Positions 53,263 to 61,896 of a stretch of 64,000 nucleotides of DNA are shown here, piece by piece. Both the position numbers and the translations under genes were made by a program. Every line of letters begins with the position of its first letter. The first letter of the stretch is position 1. Source of the stretch: Prevotella communis (GTDB taxonomy: Bacteria; Bacteroidota; Bacteroidia; Bacteroidales; Bacteroidaceae). The notes under the pieces were generated by a model. That model was given only the letters and a program-made list of their open reading frames with translations. It did no database searches and was not told the origin of the DNA. The DNA lies in contig NZ_CP091792.1 in assembly GCF_022024115.1 (NCBI RefSeq), forward strand, positions 3,286,001 through 3,350,000, in the 5' to 3' direction.

Positions 53263-55092
53263 TTACCATATTACTGGCTCTAACGGAACATCATCATACC
53301 AGAGTCCCTCCTCCCATTTCAAATCAACACTCAGGCCAACCATCGGACGAGGTATCTGCATATTGGGTAAGCCATAGGTTGCCTCTGCCAGACTATTGAT
53401 TGTGATATTCACAGAGGTATATCGGTCTTTGCTGACAATCTGATTCAGCGTCTCACTATAGTTGATGCCATCCTGAGGCTTCATAGATGCCACCAGATAG
53501 AAGGTGGCCCCTTTTACTATCACGCCATCAGCTCCTTGGAAGTCATCACCATTGTTTACCAATTCCAAAGCAATGAGGATGGCTGTATTGGGAGCCGTAC
53601 CGAGTGCAAGGATATGATCCTGCTCAGTAAAATAACGGCGTTTCAGAGGTTGCGGTCCTCCGTTGACATCTGTATCATAGATGGCATAGGCACGACTGGT
53701 TGTCATGGGCTGAAAGTCATAGTCCACCTCATGCTGTCCGCCCACCACATAGCCTTTCAGGGTGAACATGCCATCAAAAGCAGGCACATAATTTCCTTTC
53801 GCATCATAGATGGTGCCAGTACCAATACGCGTTTTTACTGCTATACGTCCTACGGCATACTGCACCTGCTGAACCATCGCCACCGACTGAGTCGTTGGCT
53901 GAACGGTCTTGTCGGCACCGGCATAGCCATTGTTAATCAAGTCTGTCCAATTCTTGTATTGGGTTGTATCCGCGGTCAACGTATCGCTACTTGCAGGCTC
54001 AATCTTATTGATGACCTGCTCTTCAGAAGCCAGCAAATCAGAGAATACCTGATACTGCAGGTTCATAGGGTAGACATAGTCGGTGACTGACGTAGCATTA
54101 AGGTTATTACCATAAGTATAAGTGCTGGGCACCACGAAATGTTTCTCTGCTGCGTTCCAGCTGATGCGGGCAGCACCATCAGGCAGGTTGATGTCAGCAG
54201 GGAAGCCCAGATACTCATCTTTCAAGATAAGCTTTTTATTGGGCGAATCAGGCACCTCCACACAGCAACTGGCAATCTTCGCAGATATAGCCTCTGCCAA
54301 TTCCTTTCCCTGTTCATCGGGGCTTTCCATATTCATCATCCTATAGACATAATCCAGCATCGTCTGGATATGAAAAGAAGATAGCGTGGTCAGCTGCACC
54401 ATCTGCTGCCAGGCCTCATTCATGTAGAGATTGCCTGCCGTAGGCCAGCAGTTATTAGGAGCAGCCACATCCACGGTGGTATTCATCAGGTCATCCAGCA
54501 AACGGAGAAGAGCATGTCCTGCAGGACTGTCGCCCAAGCTGTCCCTCGATGTGCATATCTGTACAGGACGGAAGCGGATACCACTATTTCCCTGATAAGA
54601 ACTGCGACCTAAGCCCACCGTCTCTATCACACCATATTTCATACGCTCTGCGTGTGTCTTGGGCGCATCATCGGCACGGGCATAGAAACCAAAGTGCGAG
54701 GTACCCACGGGGATACTTATCTCCTGACAGAGGGAATAGTCTTCCTCTGTAACAGTATCGTTGACCTGACTGCCAGAGGTTTTAATATCAATAATGTTAC
54801 CCAGATTATTCGAGGACTGGGTAGGATACTGATTGAAGCAAAGCATGTGTACGTCGGACAGGCCACGGAAATCGTTCTCATCACTATTAGCCTGCACGAT
54901 GTCCGACGACATACGGGTGATGCGATGCATGTTGGCAATGCGTTTGGGCAGAGAGATTGTCAGGTTTGCATTCACCAAACGCAAGGGCTGGCCTGCCCCC
55001 TGATCATCATCAGAAGTGCAAGCCATCATCAGAAACAGCCCCATCAGTACTGCTCCCATCAACACCTTATTATAATAATATAGGCTCCTCAT
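53263..55092 (-). CDS. Mfa1-like fimbrillin lipoprotein (2)
   Basis: A 609-residue paralogue. The ATG at 55092 overlaps the stop of the Mfa2-like gene (ATGA). The signal ends in LMMAC (Cys25). Arg60 lies in ITRMSSDIVQ, followed by DFRGLSDVHMLCFN. The C-terminal motif is GLPNMQIPRPMVGLSVDLKW, then EEGL. The central region shares GRSSYQGNSGIRFRPVQICTS and the GxxDxYVYP-type segment with its neighbours. Predicted polymerising or accessory subunit of a type V pilus, transported as a lipoprotein precursor. The next gene follows after 35 bp. Confidence 0.8.
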   Translation of the reverse strand: MRSLYYYNKVLMGAVLMGLFLMMACTSDDDQGAGQPLRLVNANLTISLPKRIANMHRITRMSSDIVQANSDENDFRGLSDVHMLCFNQYPTQSSNNLGNIIDIKTSGSQVNDTVTEEDYSLCQEISIPVGTSHFGFYARADDAPKTHAERMKYGVIETVGLGRSSYQGNSGIRFRPVQICTSRDSLGDSPAGHALLRLLDDLMNTTVDVAAPNNCWPTAGNLYMNEAWQQMVQLTTLSSFHIQTMLDYVYRMMNMESPDEQGKELAEAISAKIASCCVEVPDSPNKKLILKDEYLGFPADINLPDGAARISWNAAEKHFVVPSTYTYGNNLNATSVTDYVYPMNLQYQVFSDLLASEEQVINKIEPASSDTLTADTTQYKNWTDLINNGYAGADKTVQPTTQSVAMVQQVQYAVGRIAVKTRIGTGTIYDAKGNYVPAFDGMFTLKGYVVGGQHEVDYDFQPMTTSRAYAIYDTDVNGGPQPLKRRYFTEQDHILALGTAPNTAILIALELVNNGDDFQGADGVIVKGATFYLVASMKPQDGINYSETLNQIVSKDRYTSVNITINSLAEATYGLPNMQIPRPMVGLSVDLKWEEGLWYDDVPLEPVIW

Positions 55093-56171
55093 GTCTCTAT
55101 TTCCAATCCATCTTTCCAGTCAAGCGTCACAGAGGTACTCACCTCCGAACTGCCACCATCCACCTCTATACCACCATTACTGCCTATCCTGCACTTGATA
55201 ATCTTCAACTGACCAGCACGCAGAGGCTCCTTCACTCGCAGTACTGTCTCTGTAATAGTGCCGTCTGATTGTGGCACATAAACACGGAGTTCCCACAAGG
55301 CATTCTCATCGGGCTGAGCGATAAACGGCTCTTCAGTCTCTATCACCGTACGGGTAGCCAATGGCTCTCGCGAAGGGAAGGTCACCGAACAGAAGGTGAG
55401 GTTATCATTCTCTGACTCCCTATGCAGCAGTTTTGTGCGTACTATAGGCGAAGGATTGCTGAACACGTAAGAACTGTCAGCAATATTAAATGCAGTGGCG
55501 AAGCCAGTAGAATAAACCTTGATGCCATCGGTGCTATGACCCTGCGGGTCCATCACCAAGGCAGCAGCACAGTTGGACATATACAACTTCACGTTAAAGG
55601 TCTGGTTAATACCCTCAATCATCTCCATGAGCTGACGGGCCGTAAACAGCCCCGTTGTCTGCGAGTCGATAGTGTCAGGAATCGACGTTGCTCCTCGTGA
55701 GGTAGCCAGGTCTCTCAAAGCCACCTGCGCCGTATAGCAGCGATCATCATACATCAGGTCAACAAGTGGGTCGTCCACAATATTGGCCACAGCCAGGTGC
55801 ATATACTTCTGGCGAGGGATGTACAGTGTGTAACTATGCTGGTTGGCATCCATGATATGCTCATCATGATGCAGGCGAGCGGAGTCACCCTTGGTATCGT
55901 AGAACGACAAGTCCACATCGTGGGCATAGTCGGTGAAGATATCCGACAAGTGAGCACGCAACACGGAAGCCACACTGACATCAGTCTCTGCCGTGAGTTG
56001 TGTCTGCACCTCCGTCGTCATATTCGTGATGAGTTGCAACTCATAGTCCAACTGCGTACAGTTGTCCAAGTTGTCGTCAATCATCGAGCAACTTGTGAAG
56101 AGGCATAGAACCAGTAGGCAAGGTGCCATCATCTTGCCTATCTGGTTCCATATGTTCATATACCTCTTCAT
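55089..56171 (-). CDS. Mfa2/FimB-like fimbrial anchor lipoprotein
   Basis: Start set at ATG 56171 (MKRYMNIWN); a GTG four codons upstream is possible. The 360-residue protein has a lipobox LFTSC (about Cys28), followed by SMIDDNLDNC, typical of the FimB/Mfa2 family. These proteins cap the base of type V pili, stay lipidated in the outer membrane and limit fibre length. No propeptide TRM motif is present, unlike the four Mfa1-like neighbours, which fits an anchor that is not processed. The C-terminal SVTLDWKDGLEIE resembles the ends of the fimbrillins. It overlaps the next gene by 4 bp. Confidence 0.85.
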   Translation of the reverse strand: MKRYMNIWNQIGKMMAPCLLVLCLFTSCSMIDDNLDNCTQLDYELQLITNMTTEVQTQLTAETDVSVASVLRAHLSDIFTDYAHDVDLSFYDTKGDSARLHHDEHIMDANQHSYTLYIPRQKYMHLAVANIVDDPLVDLMYDDRCYTAQVALRDLATSRGATSIPDTIDSQTTGLFTARQLMEMIEGINQTFNVKLYMSNCAAALVMDPQGHSTDGIKVYSTGFATAFNIADSSYVFSNPSPIVRTKLLHRESENDNLTFCSVTFPSREPLATRTVIETEEPFIAQPDENALWELRVYVPQSDGTITETVLRVKEPLRAGQLKIIKCRIGSNGGIEVDGGSSEVSTSVTLDWKDGLEIET

Positions 56172-56203
56172 ATTATTCGTCACGCATGTACGCGTACACT
56201 ATA

Positions 56204-58594
56204 TTATTGTCCGCCTCCAACATTTACATCACCGAACTTCAAGCCTTCACGCCAGTGGAGGTCAACGCTCAATCCAAGTGAGATCTGAGTAGAACGCAGG
56301 TCAGGCACAGCTACGAGGGCATACTTCAAAGAGTTCTCTGTAAGCACGAAGGTCACGTCTGTCATGTAGTCCTGCATGAATACGCGGCGTTCCTTAATGG
56401 TCTTGGAATCAAGGGTTGGATCATGAGCGGCATTTGCCTGATCTGTTGTGTAGTAAGGAGGCATTTCGTAGGTATCTGGCCAAGTAATACCGAGTGACTT
56501 GTCGTCAATAACCTGTTGTGCAGTCTTACCCTCAACTGAGACTGCATCCGGGTCAAGCTTGGCTGTGATGTAGAATGTACCTTCTTTGCGGATGAGGTTG
56601 TTCATTCCCCAGAAGTCCTTACCTGACATATTCTTAAACTCAAGGGCTACATATACCACACGCTGAGCCGAACCTTTGAGGTCGTCATCCCAGTTATCCC
56701 ACAAGAGGGTGTAGTTGTAGGCAGAGGCACCGCCACCAGCAGTACCTGTTGCCATTGGAATAGTTCCATCTGGGATAGCGCTGTCATATACCATACAACC
56801 GAACTTAGGTTTCTGTTCACCACTAGTACCATCAACGGTTGCGTCATATCGTGGCAGGAAGTTCCAGCCTACTGAGCGATTTACACCACCGATAGCAATA
56901 CCTGTGAGCTGAAACATACCTGCATTTGCCACGTTAATTACGTTATCAGGCTCGTTGGCGCCGTTGTTGCGCTCATACTGAATCTGGTGGTTATTATCCT
57001 TGAGGACATTAGTTCCGTACTTCACGTTCATTCTCAGCAGGGCGTTGGCATAATTGATGCAGTTGCGCATGGCAACTGAGCGTGTGGTAGACTTCACATG
57101 CGAGTTGTCTGCCCAATCGGACCATTGAGAATTGTCATTATCTACCCAGTTTGTTGTTCCGTCAGGATAATCAGCAGTACTCTTGGTTGCGTCAGTCACG
57201 CGGATTGGACTGTTGCCAAAGTACATAAGTTCCGGTGCATAAACCCAGTTTGAGGGGTCAAAGGCTGAGGTTGAGCCCGAAGAGCCACCCATTGCGTAAG
57301 TAGGAACGGCACCCATATAGGAGTACTCAGGAGCATTAATATCCAATGTCGGGTTATAAGAAATCTGGAGTATGGTTGCACCATAAGGTAAATTGAACTC
57401 AGTCTTTGGAAAATCTGTAAATTTCTCATCGTCGCCTATCTTGTCAACCTGAGCGGCAGTCAATTCTGTAAAGGTCTTAAGGTTAGAGTTCGCTTTCCAC
57501 TCACATCCAGCAGACGTGTCGAAACAAGTTGCGATATTGTTACAAACAACCCCTGCCAAACGTTTAGCCATTGTCTCCTCCACGTTAGTTGCAGATGCAT
57601 CCCTTACGGCAGCAATAGTAGTATAGAGGTCGTTCATCATACGCTTGATGGCTGGTCCTGAACCGGCACGGAGTTCGCTTTCTGAGTTTCTGACATAGAT
57701 TGTATTAAAGGTCACATAAGTATTTGCAAGGATTTCTCCCAAAGCTTTCATGGCAGGTGCCGACTCACCGCTCGGGTAGACTGGTTCTGTGGTCTTTGCC
57801 ACGATACTGGTGATTTTGGTTCCATCGGTTCCATCTCTTGTGATAGTCACATAGTCCTGCCACCTGACGGTCCTACCTGAAGGGATTGTTCTTCCGTCCA
57901 TGGTCAGGTCTGCCGGGAGAGTGTAACTTGAGCGGATAATCTTGTTCAGCACAGCAGATATCAAGGTTTCAGACTGAAGGAACTCTGTCTGCTTGTCTGA
58001 GCCGTCAGCAATAATTTTCTTGAGGCGGAAGAAATTGGCATTCATGTTACCATTTGCGCTAATTTCCATATCCACTGCACCCTGTGTCACGTCTGTTCCA
58101 TCTTTGATGGCCTTTCCGTAGAACAGGAGAGTGTTGGTCTCAACTGGGAGGTTCAGTTCCACCACACGGCGCGACTTAGTCTTGTCTGTGCTGGCAGGCG
58201 CGATTGAGCCCCTACCCATAACAGCTCCGAGGTCAAACATCTTCACAACCGGTGTTGGTGTTGGGGCGTATGCAATATGCCAGCCATCCTTTACACCACT
58301 ATTGTCAGTATTTCTGATTTTGTAAGTGAACAGTTTCGCATTGTCAATACCACGAAACAGTTCGGTTGATGAAGTGGTGATAGCAGCCTGAACGTTTTCA
58401 GAACTCATTCGGGTAGTAGATCCCGTACCTGTAGACACGTTAAACACGAAGTCGGCATTCACTTCATTGGTCTCTGGGTTGTAACCTGGGCTGGGGGTAA
58501 CCTCCTGTGTAAGGTTATCATCAGAGCAGGCTGTGATTCCTGTGCTTAGCAGTGCTATCGCTCCTGCGTAGGCTAGTAATTGAAGCTTTTTCAT
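56204..58594 (-). CDS. Mfa1-like fimbrillin lipoprotein (1)
   Basis: A 796-residue protein from ATG 58594, the largest of four paralogues. The signal ends in the lipobox TGITAC (Cys23). Arg62 lies in STTRMSSENVQ, followed by LFRGIDNAKLFTYKI. The C-terminal motif is VPDLRSTQISLGLSVDLHW, then REGL. In P. gingivalis FimA and Mfa1, cleavage after an Arg at a similar distance from the lipidated Cys releases an N-terminal strand and allows strand-exchange polymerisation. The matching position suggests the same mechanism here. It is the first fimbrillin gene of the operon, 32 bp before the Mfa2-like gene. Confidence 0.82.
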   Translation of the reverse strand: MKKLQLLAYAGAIALLSTGITACSDDNLTQEVTPSPGYNPETNEVNADFVFNVSTGTGSTTRMSSENVQAAITTSSTELFRGIDNAKLFTYKIRNTDNSGVKDGWHIAYAPTPTPVVKMFDLGAVMGRGSIAPASTDKTKSRRVVELNLPVETNTLLFYGKAIKDGTDVTQGAVDMEISANGNMNANFFRLKKIIADGSDKQTEFLQSETLISAVLNKIIRSSYTLPADLTMDGRTIPSGRTVRWQDYVTITRDGTDGTKITSIVAKTTEPVYPSGESAPAMKALGEILANTYVTFNTIYVRNSESELRAGSGPAIKRMMNDLYTTIAAVRDASATNVEETMAKRLAGVVCNNIATCFDTSAGCEWKANSNLKTFTELTAAQVDKIGDDEKFTDFPKTEFNLPYGATILQISYNPTLDINAPEYSYMGAVPTYAMGGSSGSTSAFDPSNWVYAPELMYFGNSPIRVTDATKSTADYPDGTTNWVDNDNSQWSDWADNSHVKSTTRSVAMRNCINYANALLRMNVKYGTNVLKDNNHQIQYERNNGANEPDNVINVANAGMFQLTGIAIGGVNRSVGWNFLPRYDATVDGTSGEQKPKFGCMVYDSAIPDGTIPMATGTAGGGASAYNYTLLWDNWDDDLKGSAQRVVYVALEFKNMSGKDFWGMNNLIRKEGTFYITAKLDPDAVSVEGKTAQQVIDDKSLGITWPDTYEMPPYYTTDQANAAHDPTLDSKTIKERRVFMQDYMTDVTFVLTENSLKYALVAVPDLRSTQISLGLSVDLHWREGLKFGDVNVGGGQ

Positions 58595-58744
58595 TATTTG
58601 CAAAGATTTAGTTAATATTTAATTCTTTTACTTTCTTCCGAAAATCACTTATTCTGGTTAGGGAATTCGTATTATTTGGTTAGAGATTTATACTCTTCTT
58701 CTGGTAAGGTTTTCTTTCTTGCTAGTTAAGGAGTATTTTCTTAA
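58595..58744 (-). other. Leader between the OmpA-like and first fimbrillin genes
   Basis: A 150-bp AT-rich gap, the longest inside the fimbrial run. No strong inverted repeat or full TAnnTTTG box is visible; AATCTTTG near 58601 is only a partial match. It may hold an internal promoter or a 5' leader that lets the subunit genes be expressed separately from the OmpA-like gene. Confidence 0.3.
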
Positions 58745-60070
58745 TTAAGGATTTTTTCGTTCAAGGTAAATACGCATATATCCAGAGTTACGCTGATCGG
58801 CCAGAACGTGCTCCTTGATATAGTTCCAGGTACGTCCGCCGTTGAGAACACGCAGGCGCTGTTCACGATGGTCGGCAGCGGGTTCATTATCTATGATACT
58901 GATGGCACGCTTCAGTTCAGCAACCGTAGTTCCCGACTTATCATCGTGCTTCTCTATCAGTTCGGCAATCTGGTCACGGAACTCAGCCCATGCCTCACCG
59001 CCATTGTTCAGTTCAAACATGGAGTCAGGCACTTCCACAGCATTCTGGATGTAGCGCTTCAGAGCAATAGCACGCTGTTCACCCAGCATCTCGTTGTGCC
59101 TGATTCGACCCTCGATAGAGGCGAAACCGATAATCTGAATCAGACGAACCTCTGCAGTAGAGTCGGCCACAATCTGACGCGTCAGACTGATAACACGATC
59201 CAGTGTTGCGGCATTCTGGCGGAAGTCACGCTTCAGGTCGTATTTATCCAATTCGAAGTGTACCAGCAAAGCGGCAGAGTCACGACGCATAGGTTTCGTG
59301 GGGTCGTAGGGTCGGTAATCCGAGATATCGCAAAGCACAGGATTCTCCGCCATCAACTGCTTGATGATATCAGGCTTCACTACAGGGATAGGTTCTGGTT
59401 TCATGGTATCCACTGGTATCACGACAACGGGTTCTGGCTCTGGTACAGGTTTCTTTCTTGGGTCAAATACCAGGTTCAGCGCCAACTTCGGCATCAGGAA
59501 TGCCTTGTCATTACGTCCCTCATACGTACCGCAATGTCCGCAGGCATACTGCTTACTCCATGCATAGCCACCACTCATGCCAGCCTCAGCCTCCATACGG
59601 AACAGTCGGCTCAGGCGCCAAGTATATCCAAACGACACGCCCAATGCACCCAAGTCGCCCTGCAGACGTTTGTCGCGCACATCGCTATACATGCCAAATG
59701 GGAATTTCACATCGGCCACGTTGTAATGGCTATAAATCAAGTTAAGTGCCCAGTAGGTAGAATGAGCCTCGAAAACACCTTTCGTCCAGTAGCGCAACTG
59801 AGGAGCAATCAGCAAATGACGCCATTTCTTGCTAACATCATCGCTTGTTGGCCAAGGATTGAAACCGGCACTCAGGCCTCCCGACCATTGGTCGCCTAAT
59901 TTCACGTCAATACCGAGGTTTGGTGTCAGCGTTAAGTCATAAAGCAGATTATTACGCACAGCCACTTTCTGGGCACTGATAGTTTCTGAAAACGCGACAG
60001 AAATTATCAGCACTACTAATAGGGCAACGCGTTGCTTTATTCTACTGTTTATGGCTCTACGCGTATACAT
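58745..60070 (-). CDS. DUF3575-OmpA fusion outer-membrane protein
   Basis: A 441-residue protein with a signal peptide (RVALLVVLIISVAFSETISA). An N-terminal DUF3575-type beta-barrel region (about 35-205, VRNNLLYDLTLTPNLGIDVKLG to PKLALNLVFDP) is joined by a Pro/Glu/Val-rich linker (PVPEPEPVVVIP, about 205-235) to an OmpA-like peptidoglycan-binding domain (about 270-400, with VHFELDKYDL and IQIIGFASIEG). DUF3575 genes commonly precede FimB/Mfa2-type genes in Bacteroidetes. It is first in the fimbrial run and probably links the outer membrane to the wall at the pilus assembly site. Confidence 0.82.
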   Translation of the reverse strand: MYTRRAINSRIKQRVALLVVLIISVAFSETISAQKVAVRNNLLYDLTLTPNLGIDVKLGDQWSGGLSAGFNPWPTSDDVSKKWRHLLIAPQLRYWTKGVFEAHSTYWALNLIYSHYNVADVKFPFGMYSDVRDKRLQGDLGALGVSFGYTWRLSRLFRMEAEAGMSGGYAWSKQYACGHCGTYEGRNDKAFLMPKLALNLVFDPRKKPVPEPEPVVVIPVDTMKPEPIPVVKPDIIKQLMAENPVLCDISDYRPYDPTKPMRRDSAALLVHFELDKYDLKRDFRQNAATLDRVISLTRQIVADSTAEVRLIQIIGFASIEGRIRHNEMLGEQRAIALKRYIQNAVEVPDSMFELNNGGEAWAEFRDQIAELIEKHDDKSGTTVAELKRAISIIDNEPAADHREQRLRVLNGGRTWNYIKEHVLADQRNSGYMRIYLERKNP

Positions 60071-60121
60071 AATTTACGCACTTTTACATTTTTAAAATAC
60101 AAATATAGTCTTTTTTGACTA

Positions 60122-60129
60122 CAAAAGTA
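60122..60129 (-). promoter_or_regulatory. -7 box of the fimbrial operon
   Basis: TACTTTTG on the minus strand, 52 bp before the ATG at 60070. The -33 region is poor, which could mean an activator is needed. It is the only good promoter seen for the whole 33-kb run. Confidence 0.5.
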
Positions 60130-60144
60130 CCAAAACAGAAGATT

Positions 60145-60176
60145 ATCCCGTTAAATTTTATTTATTTTAACGGGAT
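60145..60176. repeat. 11-bp inverted repeat upstream of the fimbrial promoter
   Basis: Arms ATCCCGTTAAA (60145-60155) and TTTAACGGGAT (60166-60176) with a 10-bp AT spacer. It lies 16 bp upstream of the -7 box, overlapping the -33 position, so it may be an operator. It also lies about 55 bp after the sirtuin stop and could help termination, but no T-tract follows. Confidence 0.55.
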
Positions 60177-60230
60177 TAACAAAAATTAATCAAACAAAAC
60201 GAGTTTTCTCTCTATTTCCACCAAATTACT

Positions 60231-60923
60231 TTACATCAGTAATTGCGTCAATTCGCGCATCCCCTCACTGGCTCCTTTTTGAATCTGCTTCACCTCACTT
60301 CCAGCACTCACAGGATTGGGGTCTATAAGATAAATAGGTACACCCGGGCGCACGTAATGCAGCAGTCCGGCAGCAGGGTAAACATTCAAGCTGGTGCCTA
60401 TCACGATGAAGATATCAGCAGTCTGAGCTTCTTCGGCGGCCACAGATATCAAGGGTACCGCCTCACCAAAGAACACAATAAAAGGACGCAGAAGAGAGCC
60501 GTCGCCAGCTTTTGTACCAGGCACAATCTCGCAGTTGTCAGGCGTCAGCGTCTGCTGGAAGCGCGGATTGTCCACATCACGACTGGAGCACACCTTCATC
60601 AGTTCACCATGCAGATGTATCACCTTGGTCGAACCGGCCTGTTCATGCAGGTTATCCACATTTTGCGTCACCACCGTGACCTCATATTTTTCTTCCAGGG
60701 CAGCCACCAGCTTGTGTCCCTCATTAGGTTTTACGCCCCAGCATTTCTTACGCAGCATGTTATAGAAATTTGTCACCAACGTCGGATTGGCCTCCCATCC
60801 CTCATGAGTAGCCACCTGCTGCACGGGATATTCCTCCCACAAGCCGTCAGCATCACGAAATGTACGCAACCCGCTTTCCACAGACATGCCAGCACCTGTC
60901 AACACAACAATTTTCTTCTTCAT
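60231..60923 (-). CDS. Sir2 family NAD-dependent protein deacylase
   Basis: A 230-residue sirtuin from the ATG at 60923 (a GTG lies three codons upstream). NAD-binding motifs are VLTGAGMSVESGLRTFR and TQNVDNLHEQAG; the catalytic His is in HLHGEL (about residue 110). FIVIGTSLNVYPAAG follows. The zinc-ribbon region between HGEL and RPFIVFFGE has only two Cys (KVCSS and DNCEI) instead of four, so zinc binding is probably lost, as I recall for related Bacteroidetes sirtuins. It removes acyl groups from lysines using NAD+; the class (deacetylase or desuccinylase) is not decided. Monocistronic, with a -7 box at 60956-60963. Confidence 0.92.
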   Translation of the reverse strand: MKKKIVVLTGAGMSVESGLRTFRDADGLWEEYPVQQVATHEGWEANPTLVTNFYNMLRKKCWGVKPNEGHKLVAALEEKYEVTVVTQNVDNLHEQAGSTKVIHLHGELMKVCSSRDVDNPRFQQTLTPDNCEIVPGTKAGDGSLLRPFIVFFGEAVPLISVAAEEAQTADIFIVIGTSLNVYPAAGLLHYVRPGVPIYLIDPNPVSAGSEVKQIQKGASEGMRELTQLLM

Positions 60924-60955
60924 AACACACACAGTCTTAATTGTTTATTTGAGTG

Positions 60956-60963
60956 CAAAGATA
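60956..60963 (-). promoter_or_regulatory. -7 box of the sirtuin gene
   Basis: TATCTTTG on the minus strand, 33 bp before the ATG at 60923. Confidence 0.5.
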
Positions 60964-61017
60964 ATTAATAAATCGTAAACTGAAACATATTATTGCAGTT
61001 TTATGCAGAAAAGATTG

Positions 61018-61025
61018 TAACTTTG
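61018..61025 (+). promoter_or_regulatory. -7 box of the DUF3737-PatB unit
   Basis: TAACTTTG, 25 bp before the ATG at 61051. A TTG at 60993-60995 sits 22 bp upstream, slightly far for a -33 element. Confidence 0.55.
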
Positions 61026-61050
61026 CACACGAAAAACCAACATACTAATA

Positions 61051-61896
61051 ATGGAATTAATAAAAAATCAGCATTTTGAGGGCGAACGCCCACTATTTGA
61101 GTCGCACCATCTGCGACTCGAGAATGTCACTATTGGCGATGGCGAGAGCGCCATCAAGGAATGTTCGGACATTGAAGCCGAGAACTGCCGTTTCTGGGGA
61201 AAATACCCCTTCTGGCATGTAGATAAATTCATCATACAAGACTGTCAGTTTGATGCCGGTGCCCGCTCAGCCCTTTGGTATAGCAGCTACCTGCTGATGC
61301 GCGACACACGTATCGATGCCCCAAAGATGTTCCGCGAGATGCACCATCTCCACCTGGACAACGTTGTTATCAATGATGCCGACGAGACATTCTGGCGATG
61401 CCAGTTCATTGAGGCAAAGAATCTTGAGCTGCATGAAGGCACCTATCCGTTCATGTTCTGTGACTTCGTACGAATCGATGGTCTGAAATGCGACTCAAAA
61501 TACGTGTTTCAGTATTGCAGGAACGTGGAACTGAGAAATGCGAACATCGTTACAAAAGACTCTTTCTGGGAATGCGAGAACGTCAACATCTACGACTCCG
61601 TGCTCGACGGTGAATACCTGGCCTGGCACTCTAAGAATGTACGCCTGGTGAATTGTCACCTCGTTGGCGAACAGCTCCTGTGCTATGCCGACAATCTGGT
61701 GCTCGAGAACTGTACCTTCGACAAATCGTGCGACCGCGTGTTTGAATACAGTCATGTCAATGCCGACATCCGCGGACATATTGAGAATATCAAGAACCCC
61801 TCAAGCGGACATATCGTGGCAGACAGCATCGGCAGCATCACCATCGACAAGAACGTGAAACAGCCCAACGACTGTGTGATAGAAACCAGACAATGA
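61051..61896 (+). CDS. DUF3737 family beta-helix protein
   Basis: A 281-residue cytoplasmic protein made of short repeated strands (for example IEAENCRFWGKYPFWHVDK, LRNANIVTKDSFWECENVN, LVLENCTFDKS), matching the DUF3737 family predicted to form a right-handed parallel beta-helix. No signal peptide. Its stop overlaps the start of the C-S lyase gene by 4 bp (ATGA), so it is translationally coupled to an amino-acid enzyme. DUF3737 genes often neighbour metabolic genes but have no established biochemical role. I would not assign one. Confidence 0.82.
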   Translation: MELIKNQHFEGERPLFESHHLRLENVTIGDGESAIKECSDIEAENCRFWGKYPFWHVDKFIIQDCQFDAGARSALWYSSYLLMRDTRIDAPKMFREMHHLHLDNVVINDADETFWRCQFIEAKNLELHEGTYPFMFCDFVRIDGLKCDSKYVFQYCRNVELRNANIVTKDSFWECENVNIYDSVLDGEYLAWHSKNVRLVNCHLVGEQLLCYADNLVLENCTFDKSCDRVFEYSHVNADIRGHIENIKNPSSGHIVADSIGSITIDKNVKQPNDCVIETRQ

